A stretch of DNA of 64,000 bases from Pseudomonas sp. B21-056 (GCF_026016325.1 NZ_CP087203.1:2294001-2358000), one strand, 5' to 3'. Shown: positions 36,469-45,993, numbered from the stretch's first letter. A program made the numbers and translations. Notes: generated by a model from the letters alone, not told the origin.

Positions 36469-37719
36469 ATGAAGATAAAGAATATCCGCGCTCAATATGC
36501 ACTGCTCGCGCTGGCCTTCGTCGCCTTGCCATTCGTGGTCGACGCCATACCGTTCCTGGGGCCGACCTGGGTACGCATTCTCGGTTTTGCCATGCTCTAT
36601 GTACTGCTGGCACTGGGGTTGAATATCGTCATCGGCTATGCCGGGCTGCTGGACATGGGCTATATCGGCTTCTATGCCATTGGCGCCTACCTGTATGCGC
36701 TGCTCTCATCCCCGCACCTGAACATGACGGGGTTGACGGAGGGGGTCATGAATTGGCCCCTATGGATCATCATTCCGTTGGCCGCCGTCATTGCCGCGAT
36801 ATGCGGTGTACTGATCGGCGCACCGGTGCTCAAGTTGCGCGGTGACTATCTGGCGATCGTCACGCTGGGCTTCGGTGAAATCATCCGCATCTTCATGAAC
36901 AACCTGGACCAACCGGTAAACATCACCAACGGTCCGCAGGGCATTTCCGGCATTGCCCCATTGCACGTCGATGCCGGCGCCTGGAGTCATGCCAGTGGGC
37001 AGGCCCCCGAGGCCATCATCTCCTTGCAGGCCAAATGGAGCCTGTTCGGGTTGCAGGTTTCGCCGGTCATCAGCTACTACCTGTTCTTTCTGGCGGTGGT
37101 CATCCTTTCGATCATCTTGTCCAAGCGCCTGGAGGTTTCCCGCATCGGGCGTGCCTGGATGGCGCTGCGCGAAGACGAGGTCGCCGCCGAGGCGATGGGC
37201 CTGAACAAACGCAATCTCAAACTCCTGGCATTTGCGATGGGGGCAACCTTCGGTGGGGTGTCAGGTGCGTTGTTTTCCGCGTACCAAGGGTTTGTCAGCC
37301 CGGAATCGTTCACCTTGATGGAGTCGATCATGGTCCTGGCGATGGTTGTGCTGGGGGGCATGGGCTCGATCCGCGGTGTGGTACTCGGTGCGCTGATCCT
37401 GTCGGTCATGCCCGAGGTCTTCCGCGACCTGGTGAACTGGGTGCAACCATTCGTCCTGGACAACGTGACCTTCATCAGCCGCGAAGTGCTGCGCAATGTC
37501 CTCGATGCCTCAACGTTGCGGATGCTGGTGTTCGGCCTCGCGTTGATCCTGGTCATGCGGTTCCGGCCCGAAGGGCTGTGGCCATCGAACCGTCGCCGCG
37601 CCGAGCTGCACGAAGATGAAAGCGAGCCAATGGTTCTGCCCCCCGCGCTGGACAGCACCGTAGAGCATCTGCAACCCGTGTCAGCCGAATTCGGACTGAA
37701 AGAGGTGAACAAGGTATGA
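36469..37719 (+). CDS. livM: Branched-chain amino-acid-type ABC transporter permease LivM
   Basis: This second Liv permease has 416 residues, the usual LivM length. It has about ten hydrophobic helices, LNIVIGYAGLLDMGYIGFYAIGAYLYA in the N-terminal third, and the coupling loop RAWMALREDEVAAEAMGLN near residue 228. The ribosome site is AGGAGG. Its TGA overlaps the livG ATG by four bases. I see nothing abnormal in it. Confidence 0.93.
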   Translation: MKIKNIRAQYALLALAFVALPFVVDAIPFLGPTWVRILGFAMLYVLLALGLNIVIGYAGLLDMGYIGFYAIGAYLYALLSSPHLNMTGLTEGVMNWPLWIIIPLAAVIAAICGVLIGAPVLKLRGDYLAIVTLGFGEIIRIFMNNLDQPVNITNGPQGISGIAPLHVDAGAWSHASGQAPEAIISLQAKWSLFGLQVSPVISYYLFFLAVVILSIILSKRLEVSRIGRAWMALREDEVAAEAMGLNKRNLKLLAFAMGATFGGVSGALFSAYQGFVSPESFTLMESIMVLAMVVLGGMGSIRGVVLGALILSVMPEVFRDLVNWVQPFVLDNVTFISREVLRNVLDASTLRMLVFGLALILVMRFRPEGLWPSNRRRAELHEDESEPMVLPPALDSTVEHLQPVSAEFGLKEVNKV

Positions 37720-38489
37720 GCGACGTACTGCTGGAACTGCGTAACGTCAGCAAGTTCTTCGGTGGGTTACAGGCGCTGCATGGCATCGACCTGAGTATCC
37801 GGCGCGGTGAAATCCGCGGCCTGCTCGGTCCGAACGGTGCGGGCAAGACGACGCTGTTCAACGTGTTGACGGGGCTGTATCACGCCGAGGAAGGCAAGGT
37901 CGATTTCAACGGCAAGCCGCTGCGGATCAGCAAGCCTCACAAGGTGGTCGAGGCCGGCATTTCCCGGACCTTTCAGAACATCCGCCTGTTCCACAACATG
38001 ACGGCGCTGGAGAACGTCATGATCGGCCGTCACGTCCGCACGAAAAGTGGCGTGTTCGGCGCTATCTTGCGCACCCGTCGTTGTGTCCAGGAAGAGCGCG
38101 AGATTCATGAGGCGGCGCGCTACTGGCTCGATTACGTCGGTATCGGCCGTTTCGCGGGCGAATTGGCAAAAAACCTTTCATACGGCGACCAGCGTCGACT
38201 GGAAATCGCGCGGGCACTGGCAACGGAGCCGCTGCTGGTCGCCCTGGATGAACCGGCGGCCGGCATGAACGCCTCGGAAACCGAAGGCTTGCGTCAGTTG
38301 ATGTGCAAGATGCAGGGCGACGGCAAGACCGTGTTGCTGATCGAGCATGACGTGAAACTGGTCATGGGACTTTGCAATCACGTGACGGTGCTGGAGTTCG
38401 GCAAAAAGATCGCTGACGGCCTGCCTGCGCAGGTTCAGAAGGACCCTCGGGTGATCGAGGCATATTTGGGTACTGAGACGGTAGCTTGA
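37716..38489 (+). CDS. livG: Branched-chain amino-acid-type ABC transporter ATPase LivG
   Basis: This ABC ATPase of the Liv importer has 257 residues. Walker A is GPNGAGKTT near residue 39, the signature is LSYGDQRRLEIARAL near 155, and Walker B is LLVALDEPAAGMN near 170. The gene overlaps livM by four bases, so it is translationally coupled. Confidence 0.95.
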   Translation: MSDVLLELRNVSKFFGGLQALHGIDLSIRRGEIRGLLGPNGAGKTTLFNVLTGLYHAEEGKVDFNGKPLRISKPHKVVEAGISRTFQNIRLFHNMTALENVMIGRHVRTKSGVFGAILRTRRCVQEEREIHEAARYWLDYVGIGRFAGELAKNLSYGDQRRLEIARALATEPLLVALDEPAAGMNASETEGLRQLMCKMQGDGKTVLLIEHDVKLVMGLCNHVTVLEFGKKIADGLPAQVQKDPRVIEAYLGTETVA

Positions 38490-38491
38490 AC

Positions 38492-39208
38492 ATGAAAAAG
38501 ATCCTCCAGGTAAACGATCTCAAGGTTTCCTATGGCGCCATCCAGGCCATCAAGGGGCTGGACTTTCATGTGGGCGAAGGTGAAATGGTCGCCTTGATCG
38601 GGGCCAACGGCGCTGGCAAGACCACCACACTCAAGACCCTGGCCGGCATGCTGACACCGACCGCAGGGCGGATTACCTTCGACGGGAAAGAGCATGCCAG
38701 GATCAAGAGTCACGACTTGATACGGGAAGGCTTGGCGCTGGTGCCGGAAGGGCGTGGCATCTTCCCCAAACTGACGGTTCACGAAAACCTGGAAATGGGC
38801 GCCTTTTCCCGTACCGATGGCAAGACGGCTATCGAGACCGACATAGAACGCATGTTCAACATTTTCCCCCGGCTCAAGGAAAGGGCTTTCCAGCTCGCCG
38901 GCACCATGTCCGGTGGCGAGCAGCAGATGCTGGCGATCTCCCGCGCCCTGATGGGTAAGCCCAAATTACTCCTGCTCGACGAACCCTCCATGGGGCTCGC
39001 TCCGATTATCGTGCAGAAGATATTCGAGACTATCCGTGAGGTGGTGAAGGGCGGCGTCACGCTGCTGCTGGTAGAGCAAAACGCGAAGCTCGCCTTGCAG
39101 ACATGCCAGAGAGCCTATGTGATTGACGGTGGCCGGATTGCCCTGGAAGGGCAAGCGCAAGAGTTGCTTCACAATGAGCAGGTGCAGAAAGCCTATCTGG
39201 GCGAATAG
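38492..39208 (+). CDS. livF: Branched-chain amino-acid-type ABC transporter ATPase LivF
   Basis: This second ABC ATPase of the Liv importer has about 238 residues. Walker A is GANGAGKTT near residue 36, MSGGEQQMLAISRAL is the signature and LLLLDEPSMGLAP is Walker B. ATG 38492 follows the livG stop by two bases; a TTG at 38486 overlapping livG is possible. Convergent with the AraC gene, with a 94-base gap holding no clear terminator. Confidence 0.95.
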   Translation: MKKILQVNDLKVSYGAIQAIKGLDFHVGEGEMVALIGANGAGKTTTLKTLAGMLTPTAGRITFDGKEHARIKSHDLIREGLALVPEGRGIFPKLTVHENLEMGAFSRTDGKTAIETDIERMFNIFPRLKERAFQLAGTMSGGEQQMLAISRALMGKPKLLLLDEPSMGLAPIIVQKIFETIREVVKGGVTLLLVEQNAKLALQTCQRAYVIDGGRIALEGQAQELLHNEQVQKAYLGE

Positions 39209-39302
39209 ATTCCTGGGTGTCCTCCATCTCCGCCGGAGCACATAGACAAGGCTTTTGCGCGCTCGGCAGGATTGACGCATTCGGTGGTGGATCCATCACA
39301 GC

Positions 39303-40094
39303 TCACGCTGGCGCCGACTCCCCACGCATATACGCGTGCGGGCTGCTGCCCAGTTCCTGGCGAAACGCATAGATGAACGCGGAGGTGGAACCGTAGCCCA
39401 GCTCCAGGGCCGTGCGGGTCACGTCCAGGCCATCACCGAGCAGTTCGATGGCTCTGAACAGGCGCAGTCGTCTTCGCCAGGTACGCAGGCTCATCCCTGT
39501 TTCGCTGACAAAATGGCGCGCCAGCGTGCGCTCGGACATTCCCAGTTTCCGAGCCCAGCTGTCCATTTCCGTCGGATCCGCCGGGTCGGCATACAGGGCT
39601 TCGCACAGCGTCACCAACGCCTGATTACGGGGCCAGGGCAGGGCGGTGGAGATAGGGGTGGTGCGACGCAGTTGGTCGAGGATCAGTTGCGTGATGCGAC
39701 CGGTGTAGCCGTCGTTGTCTTCTTCATCTTCTATCCGGGCCGCTTCGATGATCAGCGCCTTGAGCAAGGGCGACACGTCGAACAATGTGGGGTGATCGCC
39801 AGGCAGGCCGGACGGGATGTGATCGCTGATCCACAGGCTGCGAAACTCCGCACCGAACATTGAGCCGACCTTGTGACTGAGTCCGGTCGGCAGCCAGGCG
39901 GCCTGTTCCGGCGAGATCACGAAGGAGCCGGAGTGCGTATTGACCGTCAGCACGCCGGAAATCGCATAGACCATCTGGTGCCAGTCATGGGCATGCTCGG
40001 GAAAACTGTGTCGCGCAGGGATGGACTGGGCGCGTACCTTCAAGGGCGCGGGGGGGGTGAGGCCGTGGGGGGCTTCGATGGTGTCCCACTTCAT
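39303..40094 (-). CDS. AraC-family transcriptional regulator with N-terminal cupin
   Basis: This regulator has 263 residues: a cupin-like effector domain in the N-terminal half (RHSFPEHAHDWHQMVYAISGVLTV near 28-52) and a C-terminal AraC double helix-turn-helix (WARKLGMSERTLARHF near 185 and DVTRTALELGYGSTSAFIYAFR near 228). It is the last gene of the cupin-oxidase-araC set on the minus strand and may autoregulate that set. No operator was identified. Confidence 0.92.
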   Translation of the reverse strand: MKWDTIEAPHGLTPPAPLKVRAQSIPARHSFPEHAHDWHQMVYAISGVLTVNTHSGSFVISPEQAAWLPTGLSHKVGSMFGAEFRSLWISDHIPSGLPGDHPTLFDVSPLLKALIIEAARIEDEEDNDGYTGRITQLILDQLRRTTPISTALPWPRNQALVTLCEALYADPADPTEMDSWARKLGMSERTLARHFVSETGMSLRTWRRRLRLFRAIELLGDGLDVTRTALELGYGSTSAFIYAFRQELGSSPHAYMRGESAPA

Positions 40095-40114
40095 GATTGA
40101 TCTCGGACAGAAGG

Positions 40115-41242
40115 TCAGGTGTTGGAGTACACGAAAATCGAATGTCTCGCCAGCCCCTGTACCCCCTGATCAGCTGCATCGACTGCGCCGGCGACATAGC
40201 CGGGAAACTGTGGCGACCATTCACTGGCGATACCGGTAAGGCATCCACGCCACGGCCCGGAGACTGCCATGGCAGAGGGCGCTGCTGCATGTTGACTCGC
40301 ACCCGTGAGATCAGCCTCGGTGGCGGTAAATGGCTCTGCTGCCCAGTCTTTCACGAACTCGGCTTTCGGAGCACCGGCCTGTGGACCAAACATCCGGACC
40401 AACTGGGCGCGGCAAAGTGATCGTAACTCGTGTTCAGGCACTGTCTTGCGAACGGTCGCCGGAACACCAATGAAGCCGAACAGCGCGGCGCTGCCCTGTG
40501 GAATCGAAGCGTCATGGATCTCCACCAGGGGGCCAACTCCGCTTCGTCCTTCGCCGGAGAGTCCTTGCTCGCGCCAGAAAGGTGTATCGAAGATTGCGAA
40601 GTACTTGGCGTGGGGGGCCATCCATGTGCCGGTCTCTGCCCAGCTTCGGGCGAGCTCCACCGGCAAGGCTGGCGAAAAATCGATCGTGGCCTGTGCCAGG
40701 CGTGGAGGCATCGCGAGGAGAACCTGTTCGACGTCCCAGATGGTGACCTGGCCTGATGAGTCGGTGCTATCCAATTCAATGCCATGTTCTGTGCGGCGCA
40801 TGTTGCGCACCGTTTGCCCAGTGAGGATTCGCGTTGAGTCCAGGTGCTCACGCAAGGTGTCGGTAAGGGCGCCCATGCCACCCTCCAGACGCATCGAAGG
40901 CGGTGAATTCACGTAGCCGCGCGTGCGAGCAGCAGGTATGTCGCGTGAACGCTCCACCATCATGTCGCCTGTCTCATACTGCTCGTAACGACGCAGCTTC
41001 AGTTCCTGGATGACACGATCCAGCTGCCGTTGATAGCCAGGCCAGAACCACGAGGGACCCAGGTCGAAGCGGTCCTGTCTGGAGTTCATGACGCCGGAAG
41101 GAGGGATGGATACGATGCGTCCCCCCGGCACGTCCCGGGCTTCGAGCACTACATAGTCCGTGACACCTTTTTTCTGCAGTGCATAGGCGGCATACAGGCC
41201 ACTCAAGCCCGCCCCGACAATCGCCACTCGAGCTTTTCGCAT
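40115..41242 (-). CDS. FAD-dependent amine oxidase (flavin monoamine oxidase family)
   Basis: This flavin amine oxidase-type protein has 375 residues. The dinucleotide-binding motif VAIVGAGLSGLYAAYAL is at the N-terminus and the family C-terminal segment SEWSPQFPGYVAGAVDAA that binds FAD is present, so the protein is complete although shorter than many monoamine oxidases. There is no signal peptide. The cupin gene ends two bases before it and the araC gene follows 20 bases after, forming a tight operon. The amine substrate is unknown. Confidence 0.87.
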   Translation of the reverse strand: MRKARVAIVGAGLSGLYAAYALQKKGVTDYVVLEARDVPGGRIVSIPPSGVMNSRQDRFDLGPSWFWPGYQRQLDRVIQELKLRRYEQYETGDMMVERSRDIPAARTRGYVNSPPSMRLEGGMGALTDTLREHLDSTRILTGQTVRNMRRTEHGIELDSTDSSGQVTIWDVEQVLLAMPPRLAQATIDFSPALPVELARSWAETGTWMAPHAKYFAIFDTPFWREQGLSGEGRSGVGPLVEIHDASIPQGSAALFGFIGVPATVRKTVPEHELRSLCRAQLVRMFGPQAGAPKAEFVKDWAAEPFTATEADLTGASQHAAAPSAMAVSGPWRGCLTGIASEWSPQFPGYVAGAVDAADQGVQGLARHSIFVYSNT

Positions 41243-41244
41243 GC

Positions 41245-41913
41245 TTAAATCCCCACCGGCATGTTGAGCAGATGTCCGGTCTTGAGATACACGGTGGCAC
41301 CTTGGCTGCCGGCGGTAATGTCCGGATAGGCGCCCGGTGGCAAGCGTATCCAGCTGCCGCGCTCGAATGCTTGCCCCACCGTTTCAATGTGGCCGGAAAG
41401 CACCAACAACTCGGCGCTGTCGATGCTCTGGGTAAAGAGAGGATCTCCTGGTTGTAGACGTAGCAGGCAGACCTGTTCGTCTTCTCCCGAGAACAGCGGG
41501 CAGATTTCCCGACTGTCCTGCTGCTGCCAGGCCCGGGGATCGTTTGTATCGATCCGCACCGGATCCTTCTCATCAGGTTTCATCTGCCAAAGCTTGACGA
41601 AGATGAGCGCACCTTCATGGCTGGAGGGCTGATGGGACGATCCTGGAGGATTTCGCAGGTACCAGCCGGCGGGGTAGTGTTGGTCTTCTTCCGAAAGTGT
41701 TCCAGACAACACCAGGATTTCTTCGCCGCCAGGATGCGGGTGCGAGGGGAAAGAAGTTTCCGGGGCATAGCGCACAATGCTGGTCGCTCGGGCCGTCTCG
41801 CCCCCCAGCCGATCCAGCATGACGCGCTCGATGCCGCCTTGCGGCGAAGCCACCCATTGGTAACTGTGGGACGCGACGATGGCGCTGCGGGAGAAGTCTG
41901 CGTTGACGAGCAT
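41245..41913 (-). CDS. Cupin protein, ChrR-like
   Basis: This cytoplasmic cupin-fold protein has about 222 residues. The N-terminal cupin has TSFPSHPHPGGEEILVLSGTLSEED near residue 50-74, with the metal-binding His, His and Glu of the cupin motif; a second cupin-like half follows (LRLQPGDPLF...SAELLVLSGHIE). This resembles the cupin domain of ChrR-type anti-sigma factors, but no N-terminal zinc domain is present, so it is more likely an independent enzyme or sensor. The start is ambiguous between 41913 and 41958. The gene leads the operon with the amine oxidase and is divergent from a LysR gene. Confidence 0.78.
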   Translation of the reverse strand: MLVNADFSRSAIVASHSYQWVASPQGGIERVMLDRLGGETARATSIVRYAPETSFPSHPHPGGEEILVLSGTLSEEDQHYPAGWYLRNPPGSSHQPSSHEGALIFVKLWQMKPDEKDPVRIDTNDPRAWQQQDSREICPLFSGEDEQVCLLRLQPGDPLFTQSIDSAELLVLSGHIETVGQAFERGSWIRLPPGAYPDITAGSQGATVYLKTGHLLNMPVGI

Positions 41914-42132
41914 GAGCTTGATTCCAGAAATCAGCAAAAGGGCAGGGGCATGGCACATCCGCCGCTTTTTTGAAGGTCGAGTGTTCGGGGGCACGCGTGC
42001 GCCTTGAGATCGCGTGTTGTGTAAGTCAGGTGCGCGACATGGCTTCTCCCTTGGAACCCGATTATTCGTGGCTTCCCTTCGCCGCGACAAACCACATAAA
42101 GTGTCTTTCCGAGAAAGAAAAAGTTTATCGAC

Positions 42133-43044
42133 ATGAAGCTGCCAGTCCACCTCAATGCTTTGCGTGCCTTCGAGGCCAGCGCCCGTCATCAGAGCTTTTC
42201 CGCCGCGGCGGCCGAGCTCAATGTCACACCTGCCGCTGTCGGTCAGCTCGTGCGCTCCCTGGAGGAGTGGCTGGGCACACCGCTCTTTCATCGGGCGTCC
42301 AGCGGTCGGGTCAGGCTTGTTGCGACAGAGGCAGCCGAACATGCACTGCCTGATATTCGGGCCGGTTTTGACAGGCTCACGCTAGGCCTGGAAAGGCTCA
42401 AGGAAGACTCGAGTGGCAGCGTCCTCACGGTCACGGTCAGCCCCGCATTCGCCGCCAAATGGCTGTTGCCGCGCATCGAGAGTTTTCATGCCGCCTGGCC
42501 CGACATGGATGTGCGCCTGGACACGAATCTGCGGGCTGTGGATTTCGTCGCCCAAAGGATCGACATCGGCGTGCGTTACGGGCCGGGGAGCTGGCCAGGA
42601 CTGGTTGCGGAAAAGTTGATGGATGAGGAAGTCTATCCCGTCTGTTCGCCCAGGCTGCTGGTCGATTCTACGCGTCTGCAGACGCCGGACGATCTTGCCC
42701 GGGAAACACTCATTCATGACTTGTCCATGGATAGCCATATGGATTTCCCGACGTGGGCGGCGTGGGTCGGAAAGTTGGGCCTTACCCGTGTAGCGACCTC
42801 CCGCGGCATGAAGATCAATAACTCGGCGGCAGTCTTGCAAGGGGCAATCGATGGACAGGGGGTGGCGCTGGCTCGCAGTGTCATGGCCCGCGATGACCTG
42901 GCAGCGGGGCGACTGGTCAGGTTGTTCCCGCAGATAAAGTTCGAGTCGCCCCTGGCCTATTACGTGGTCTACCGTCCAGGGTGTTCGAGCCTGCCGAGGC
43001 TGAAGGCCTTTCGCGATTGGTTGTTCGAGATTGCGGCCAAGTAG
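42133..43044 (+). CDS. LysR-family regulator (GcvA-like)
   Basis: This LysR-type regulator has 303 residues and resembles GcvA-type members: MKLPVHLNALRAFEASARHQSFSAAAAELNVTPAAVG is the N-terminal helix-turn-helix with the typical first helix, and FDVGVRYG-like text (RIDIGVRYGPGSWPG near 134) is in the effector domain. It is divergent from the cupin-amine oxidase operon across about 219 bases, so it probably controls that operon. The ribosome site is weak. Confidence 0.9.
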   Translation: MKLPVHLNALRAFEASARHQSFSAAAAELNVTPAAVGQLVRSLEEWLGTPLFHRASSGRVRLVATEAAEHALPDIRAGFDRLTLGLERLKEDSSGSVLTVTVSPAFAAKWLLPRIESFHAAWPDMDVRLDTNLRAVDFVAQRIDIGVRYGPGSWPGLVAEKLMDEEVYPVCSPRLLVDSTRLQTPDDLARETLIHDLSMDSHMDFPTWAAWVGKLGLTRVATSRGMKINNSAAVLQGAIDGQGVALARSVMARDDLAAGRLVRLFPQIKFESPLAYYVVYRPGCSSLPRLKAFRDWLFEIAAK

Positions 43045-43261
43045 AAGTCGAGCCATACCTCGGCTCCAGCATCCGCGTCACGTCGGGTCCGCCGTCGGCA
43101 CCGGAGACATTTTCATGGGGTTCTGGAATCTCGTTCATGTTGGATGCATGGCTGTCTTCTGTTCTACATCACGTGGCAGTTAGTCGAAAGTCTGCCAGCA
43201 GCGTTTGAAGTCTAATGTTCCTCATTCGTTTGAACCGGAACACTCAGGAGCCTTGCGTCCG

Positions 43262-44584
43262 ATGACCTGCCTCGACCGTTACAGTCTGCCCCTTTCGACC
43301 ACGTCCAACGTTGCCGCCGAGCGTTATCGCACGGGTGTGGACTTGTTGCTTTCCCTGTGGCCTGGCGCAGCTGAAACCCTCGAAGAAGCCATTTCAGCCG
43401 ATCCGGATTTCGCCCTGGCCCATGCTGCCCGTGCCCGCTTGCACGCGGTGCGTGCCGAAGTCAGCGAGGCCAAGGCCAGGATCGCCAAGGCGATGGAACT
43501 GGCGCAGGCCAACGGCACCGAGCGTGAGCGAAGCCATGTGCAGGTGCTCTGGTTCGCCATCAATGGCCAACCGGCCAAGGCCCTGGCCGGCGCCTTGCAA
43601 CATACGGATCGTTGGCCCCTGGATATCGTGATCCTGTCGCTGCCGCTGGGTGCGTTCGGGCTGTTCGCGTTCTCCGGCATGGCTGACCATGACCAGGCCC
43701 GGGTGGAGCTGTGCGAGCGTCACGCCCGTCATTTCCCGGAAAACGACTGGTGGTTTCTCACCTATCGCGGCTGGGCCCATGGCGAGAACGGTGATGTCGC
43801 CCTCGGCCGTGAACTGACCCAACGGGCGCTGGAACTGCGCCGCAACAACGTCAACGCCGTGCACGCGGTAGCACACGTGCTCCATGAGTCCGGGGCCAAC
43901 GACGAAGCGGCCGGGGTCATCCGCGACTGGCTGCCCGGCTACGACCGCAGCGGCATCCTGCACGGTCATATCGCCTGGCACGGCGCACTGGTGACGCTGG
44001 AGCGCGGCGATACCGAAACTGCACTCGGTATCTATACCGAGCAAGTGGCGCCTTCGGTGTCCACCGGCGTACCGATCAACGTGGTCAGCGACAGCGCTTC
44101 GTTCCTGTGGCGCTTGCAGGCCTACGGGCACGAGGTGCCGGCCGGCCTGTGGGACGAGGCGGCCGGCTATGCGTCCGGTTACTTCCAGCAGCCGGGCTTC
44201 CCCTTTGCCGATTTCCACATGGCTATTCTCGCGGCCGTCACCGGCGATGAGCACGCCCTCGAGCAGCGGGCCAACGCGCTGAGTGAATTGGTGCGCGATG
44301 GCAACCTGCGCGCGGGGGCCGTGGTCCCGGCCCTTTGTCATGCGGTGCAGGCGTTCGCCCAGGGGCGCTATGCTGATTGTGCGAAGATCCTCGAGCCGGT
44401 GGCCCATGATGCCGTGCGCTTGGGGGGCAGCGGCGCCCAGCGCGAAATCGTCCAGGACACGTTGCTGGTGGCGTTGATGCGGGCCGGCGAAGTGAAGAAG
44501 GCCAGGGCTTTGCTGGATCAGCGCCTGCATCGCCGGCCATCGCCACGGGACAGTCTCTGGCTGGCCGGGCTTGCCGCGGGCTGA
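43262..44584 (+). CDS. Tetratricopeptide-repeat protein of unknown function
   Basis: This protein of about 440 residues has no membrane segment or signal peptide and is built largely from alpha-helical TPR-like repeats. An example near the N-terminus is AAETLEEAISADPDFALAHAARARL, and the pattern continues (VALGRELTQRALELRRNNVNAVHAVAHVLHE). Similar tetratricopeptide proteins occur widely in pseudomonads without known function. I chose the ATG at 43262 (MTCLDRYSLPL), about 10 bases after a GGAG; an in-frame start at 43205 is possible. It lies between a LysR gene and an MFS gene and seems to be transcribed alone. Confidence 0.8.
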   Translation: MTCLDRYSLPLSTTSNVAAERYRTGVDLLLSLWPGAAETLEEAISADPDFALAHAARARLHAVRAEVSEAKARIAKAMELAQANGTERERSHVQVLWFAINGQPAKALAGALQHTDRWPLDIVILSLPLGAFGLFAFSGMADHDQARVELCERHARHFPENDWWFLTYRGWAHGENGDVALGRELTQRALELRRNNVNAVHAVAHVLHESGANDEAAGVIRDWLPGYDRSGILHGHIAWHGALVTLERGDTETALGIYTEQVAPSVSTGVPINVVSDSASFLWRLQAYGHEVPAGLWDEAAGYASGYFQQPGFPFADFHMAILAAVTGDEHALEQRANALSELVRDGNLRAGAVVPALCHAVQAFAQGRYADCAKILEPVAHDAVRLGGSGAQREIVQDTLLVALMRAGEVKKARALLDQRLHRRPSPRDSLWLAGLAAG

Positions 44585-44600
44585 TGCCTGCCAGTGCTGT

Positions 44601-44696
44601 CCCTGTGGGAGCGAGCCTGCTCGCGATGGCGATGTATCCGTCGACGAAAGTGTTGCCTGGTATTCCGCTATCGCGAGCAGGCTCGCTCCCACAGGG
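44601..44696. repeat. REP pair
   Basis: Inverted REP doublet. The arms 44601-44627 and 44670-44696 match over 27 bases and carry the core GTGGGAGCGAGCCTGCTCGC, with a 42-base centre. It lies downstream of the TPR gene and before the MFS gene. Confidence 0.92.
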
Positions 44697-44754
44697 GATG
44701 TAGTGTGAACCTTCTATTCATCCATCCTGCGGCGTGCGCCCTGGTGACCTGAAA

Positions 44755-45993
44755 ATGACTCTTTCCGTAGCTGCCACGCCGTCAGGTTTGCGTGGCCTGC
44801 TCATCCGTTCGCTGGGGCCGGTGGCGACGATTGCCGTGGCCCAACTGTTCGGTACTTCACTGTGGTTCAGCGCCAACAGTACCGCCGAAGAGCTGATGCA
44901 CGCCTGGAATGCCACGTCCACCGACATCGGCTGGCTGACCAACGCCGTGCAACTGGGCTTTATCCTCGGTACGTTGAGCCTGTCCCTCAGTGGTGCTGCC
45001 GACCGTTTTCGCGCGAGCACGCTGTTCGTGTGCAGCGCCATCGCCGGTGCGCTGTTCAACCTGGGTTTTGCCTGGCTGGCGGAGGGGCTGCTGAGCGGTG
45101 GCATGCTGCGCTTCTGCGTGGGCATCACGTTGGCCGGTATCTACCCCATGGGCATGAAGCTGATCGTCGGCTGGGCGCCGGAGCGCACCGGCCTGGCCCT
45201 GGCTCAACTGGTGGCGATGCTGACCCTGGGCACCGCGCTGCCCCATGCCTTGCGCATGGTGGGGGCGGATTGGCCGTGGCAGGCAATCATCACCGCATCC
45301 TCCGTGCTGGCGCTTGCCGGCGCGGTCCTGATCGGCGCGTTGGGCGAAGGCCCCCATGCCCGCGCCGGCTCCGCCCCTGGAGCCGTGAGGACCCGGCGGG
45401 CAGGGGCGATCCTCGGTGCGTTCAGGATCAGTCGCTTTCGGGCGGCGACCCTGGGCTACTTCGGTCACATGTGGGAGCTGTATGCGTTCTGGACGCTGGT
45501 GCCGTTGATCGTCAGCCGTACCGCGTTGGCGTCTTCCTTCCCTGCCTTGGGGGTGGCGGGCCTGTCGTTCTGCATCATGGCGCTGGGGGCGGTGGGGTCG
45601 ATCCTGGGGGGCATGTTGTCCCAGCGAACCGGCAGTGCCAAGGTGGCGCTGGGAGCGTTGAGCCTGTCGGGGGCCTGTGGACTGCTGTTTGTCCTGAGTG
45701 CCCACCAATTGCCGATGTGGGCACTGTTGGCGCTGCTGGGTGTCTGGGGCGCGTCGGTGGTGGCCGACTCGCCGCAGTTCTCCGCACTCGCGGCGCAGGC
45801 CTGTCCCCGGGATGCGGTCGGCAGTGCCCTGGCCATCCAGAACAGCATCGGCTTTGCCATCACCGTTGTTTCGATTGCCGCAACCACCTGGCTGTTCGAG
45901 CGTATTGGTATCGATGCGCTGTGGTTGCTGGTGCCGGGACCGGTGCTGGGTGTCAGCGGATTCATCCTTTCCTCCCGCCAGGCCGACGCTTGA
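44755..45993 (+). CDS. MFS transporter
   Basis: This major facilitator superfamily transporter has about 412 residues and 12 predicted hydrophobic helices. The typical loop 2-3 motif is weak. The N-terminal segment GPVATIAVAQLFGTSLWFSANS is typical of a subgroup of bacterial MFS exporters. The substrate is not evident. The start with ATG 44755 is preferred. It is convergent with the aldo/keto reductase gene and isolated from other transporters. Confidence 0.85.
   Translation: MTLSVAATPSGLRGLLIRSLGPVATIAVAQLFGTSLWFSANSTAEELMHAWNATSTDIGWLTNAVQLGFILGTLSLSLSGAADRFRASTLFVCSAIAGALFNLGFAWLAEGLLSGGMLRFCVGITLAGIYPMGMKLIVGWAPERTGLALAQLVAMLTLGTALPHALRMVGADWPWQAIITASSVLALAGAVLIGALGEGPHARAGSAPGAVRTRRAGAILGAFRISRFRAATLGYFGHMWELYAFWTLVPLIVSRTALASSFPALGVAGLSFCIMALGAVGSILGGMLSQRTGSAKVALGALSLSGACGLLFVLSAHQLPMWALLALLGVWGASVVADSPQFSALAAQACPRDAVGSALAIQNSIGFAITVVSIAATTWLFERIGIDALWLLVPGPVLGVSGFILSSRQADA

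Noticed and set aside
34280..36613. 777-codon open frame antisense to livK and livH
   Set aside because: It spans two genes and their hairpin gap with no start signal or recognisable domain.
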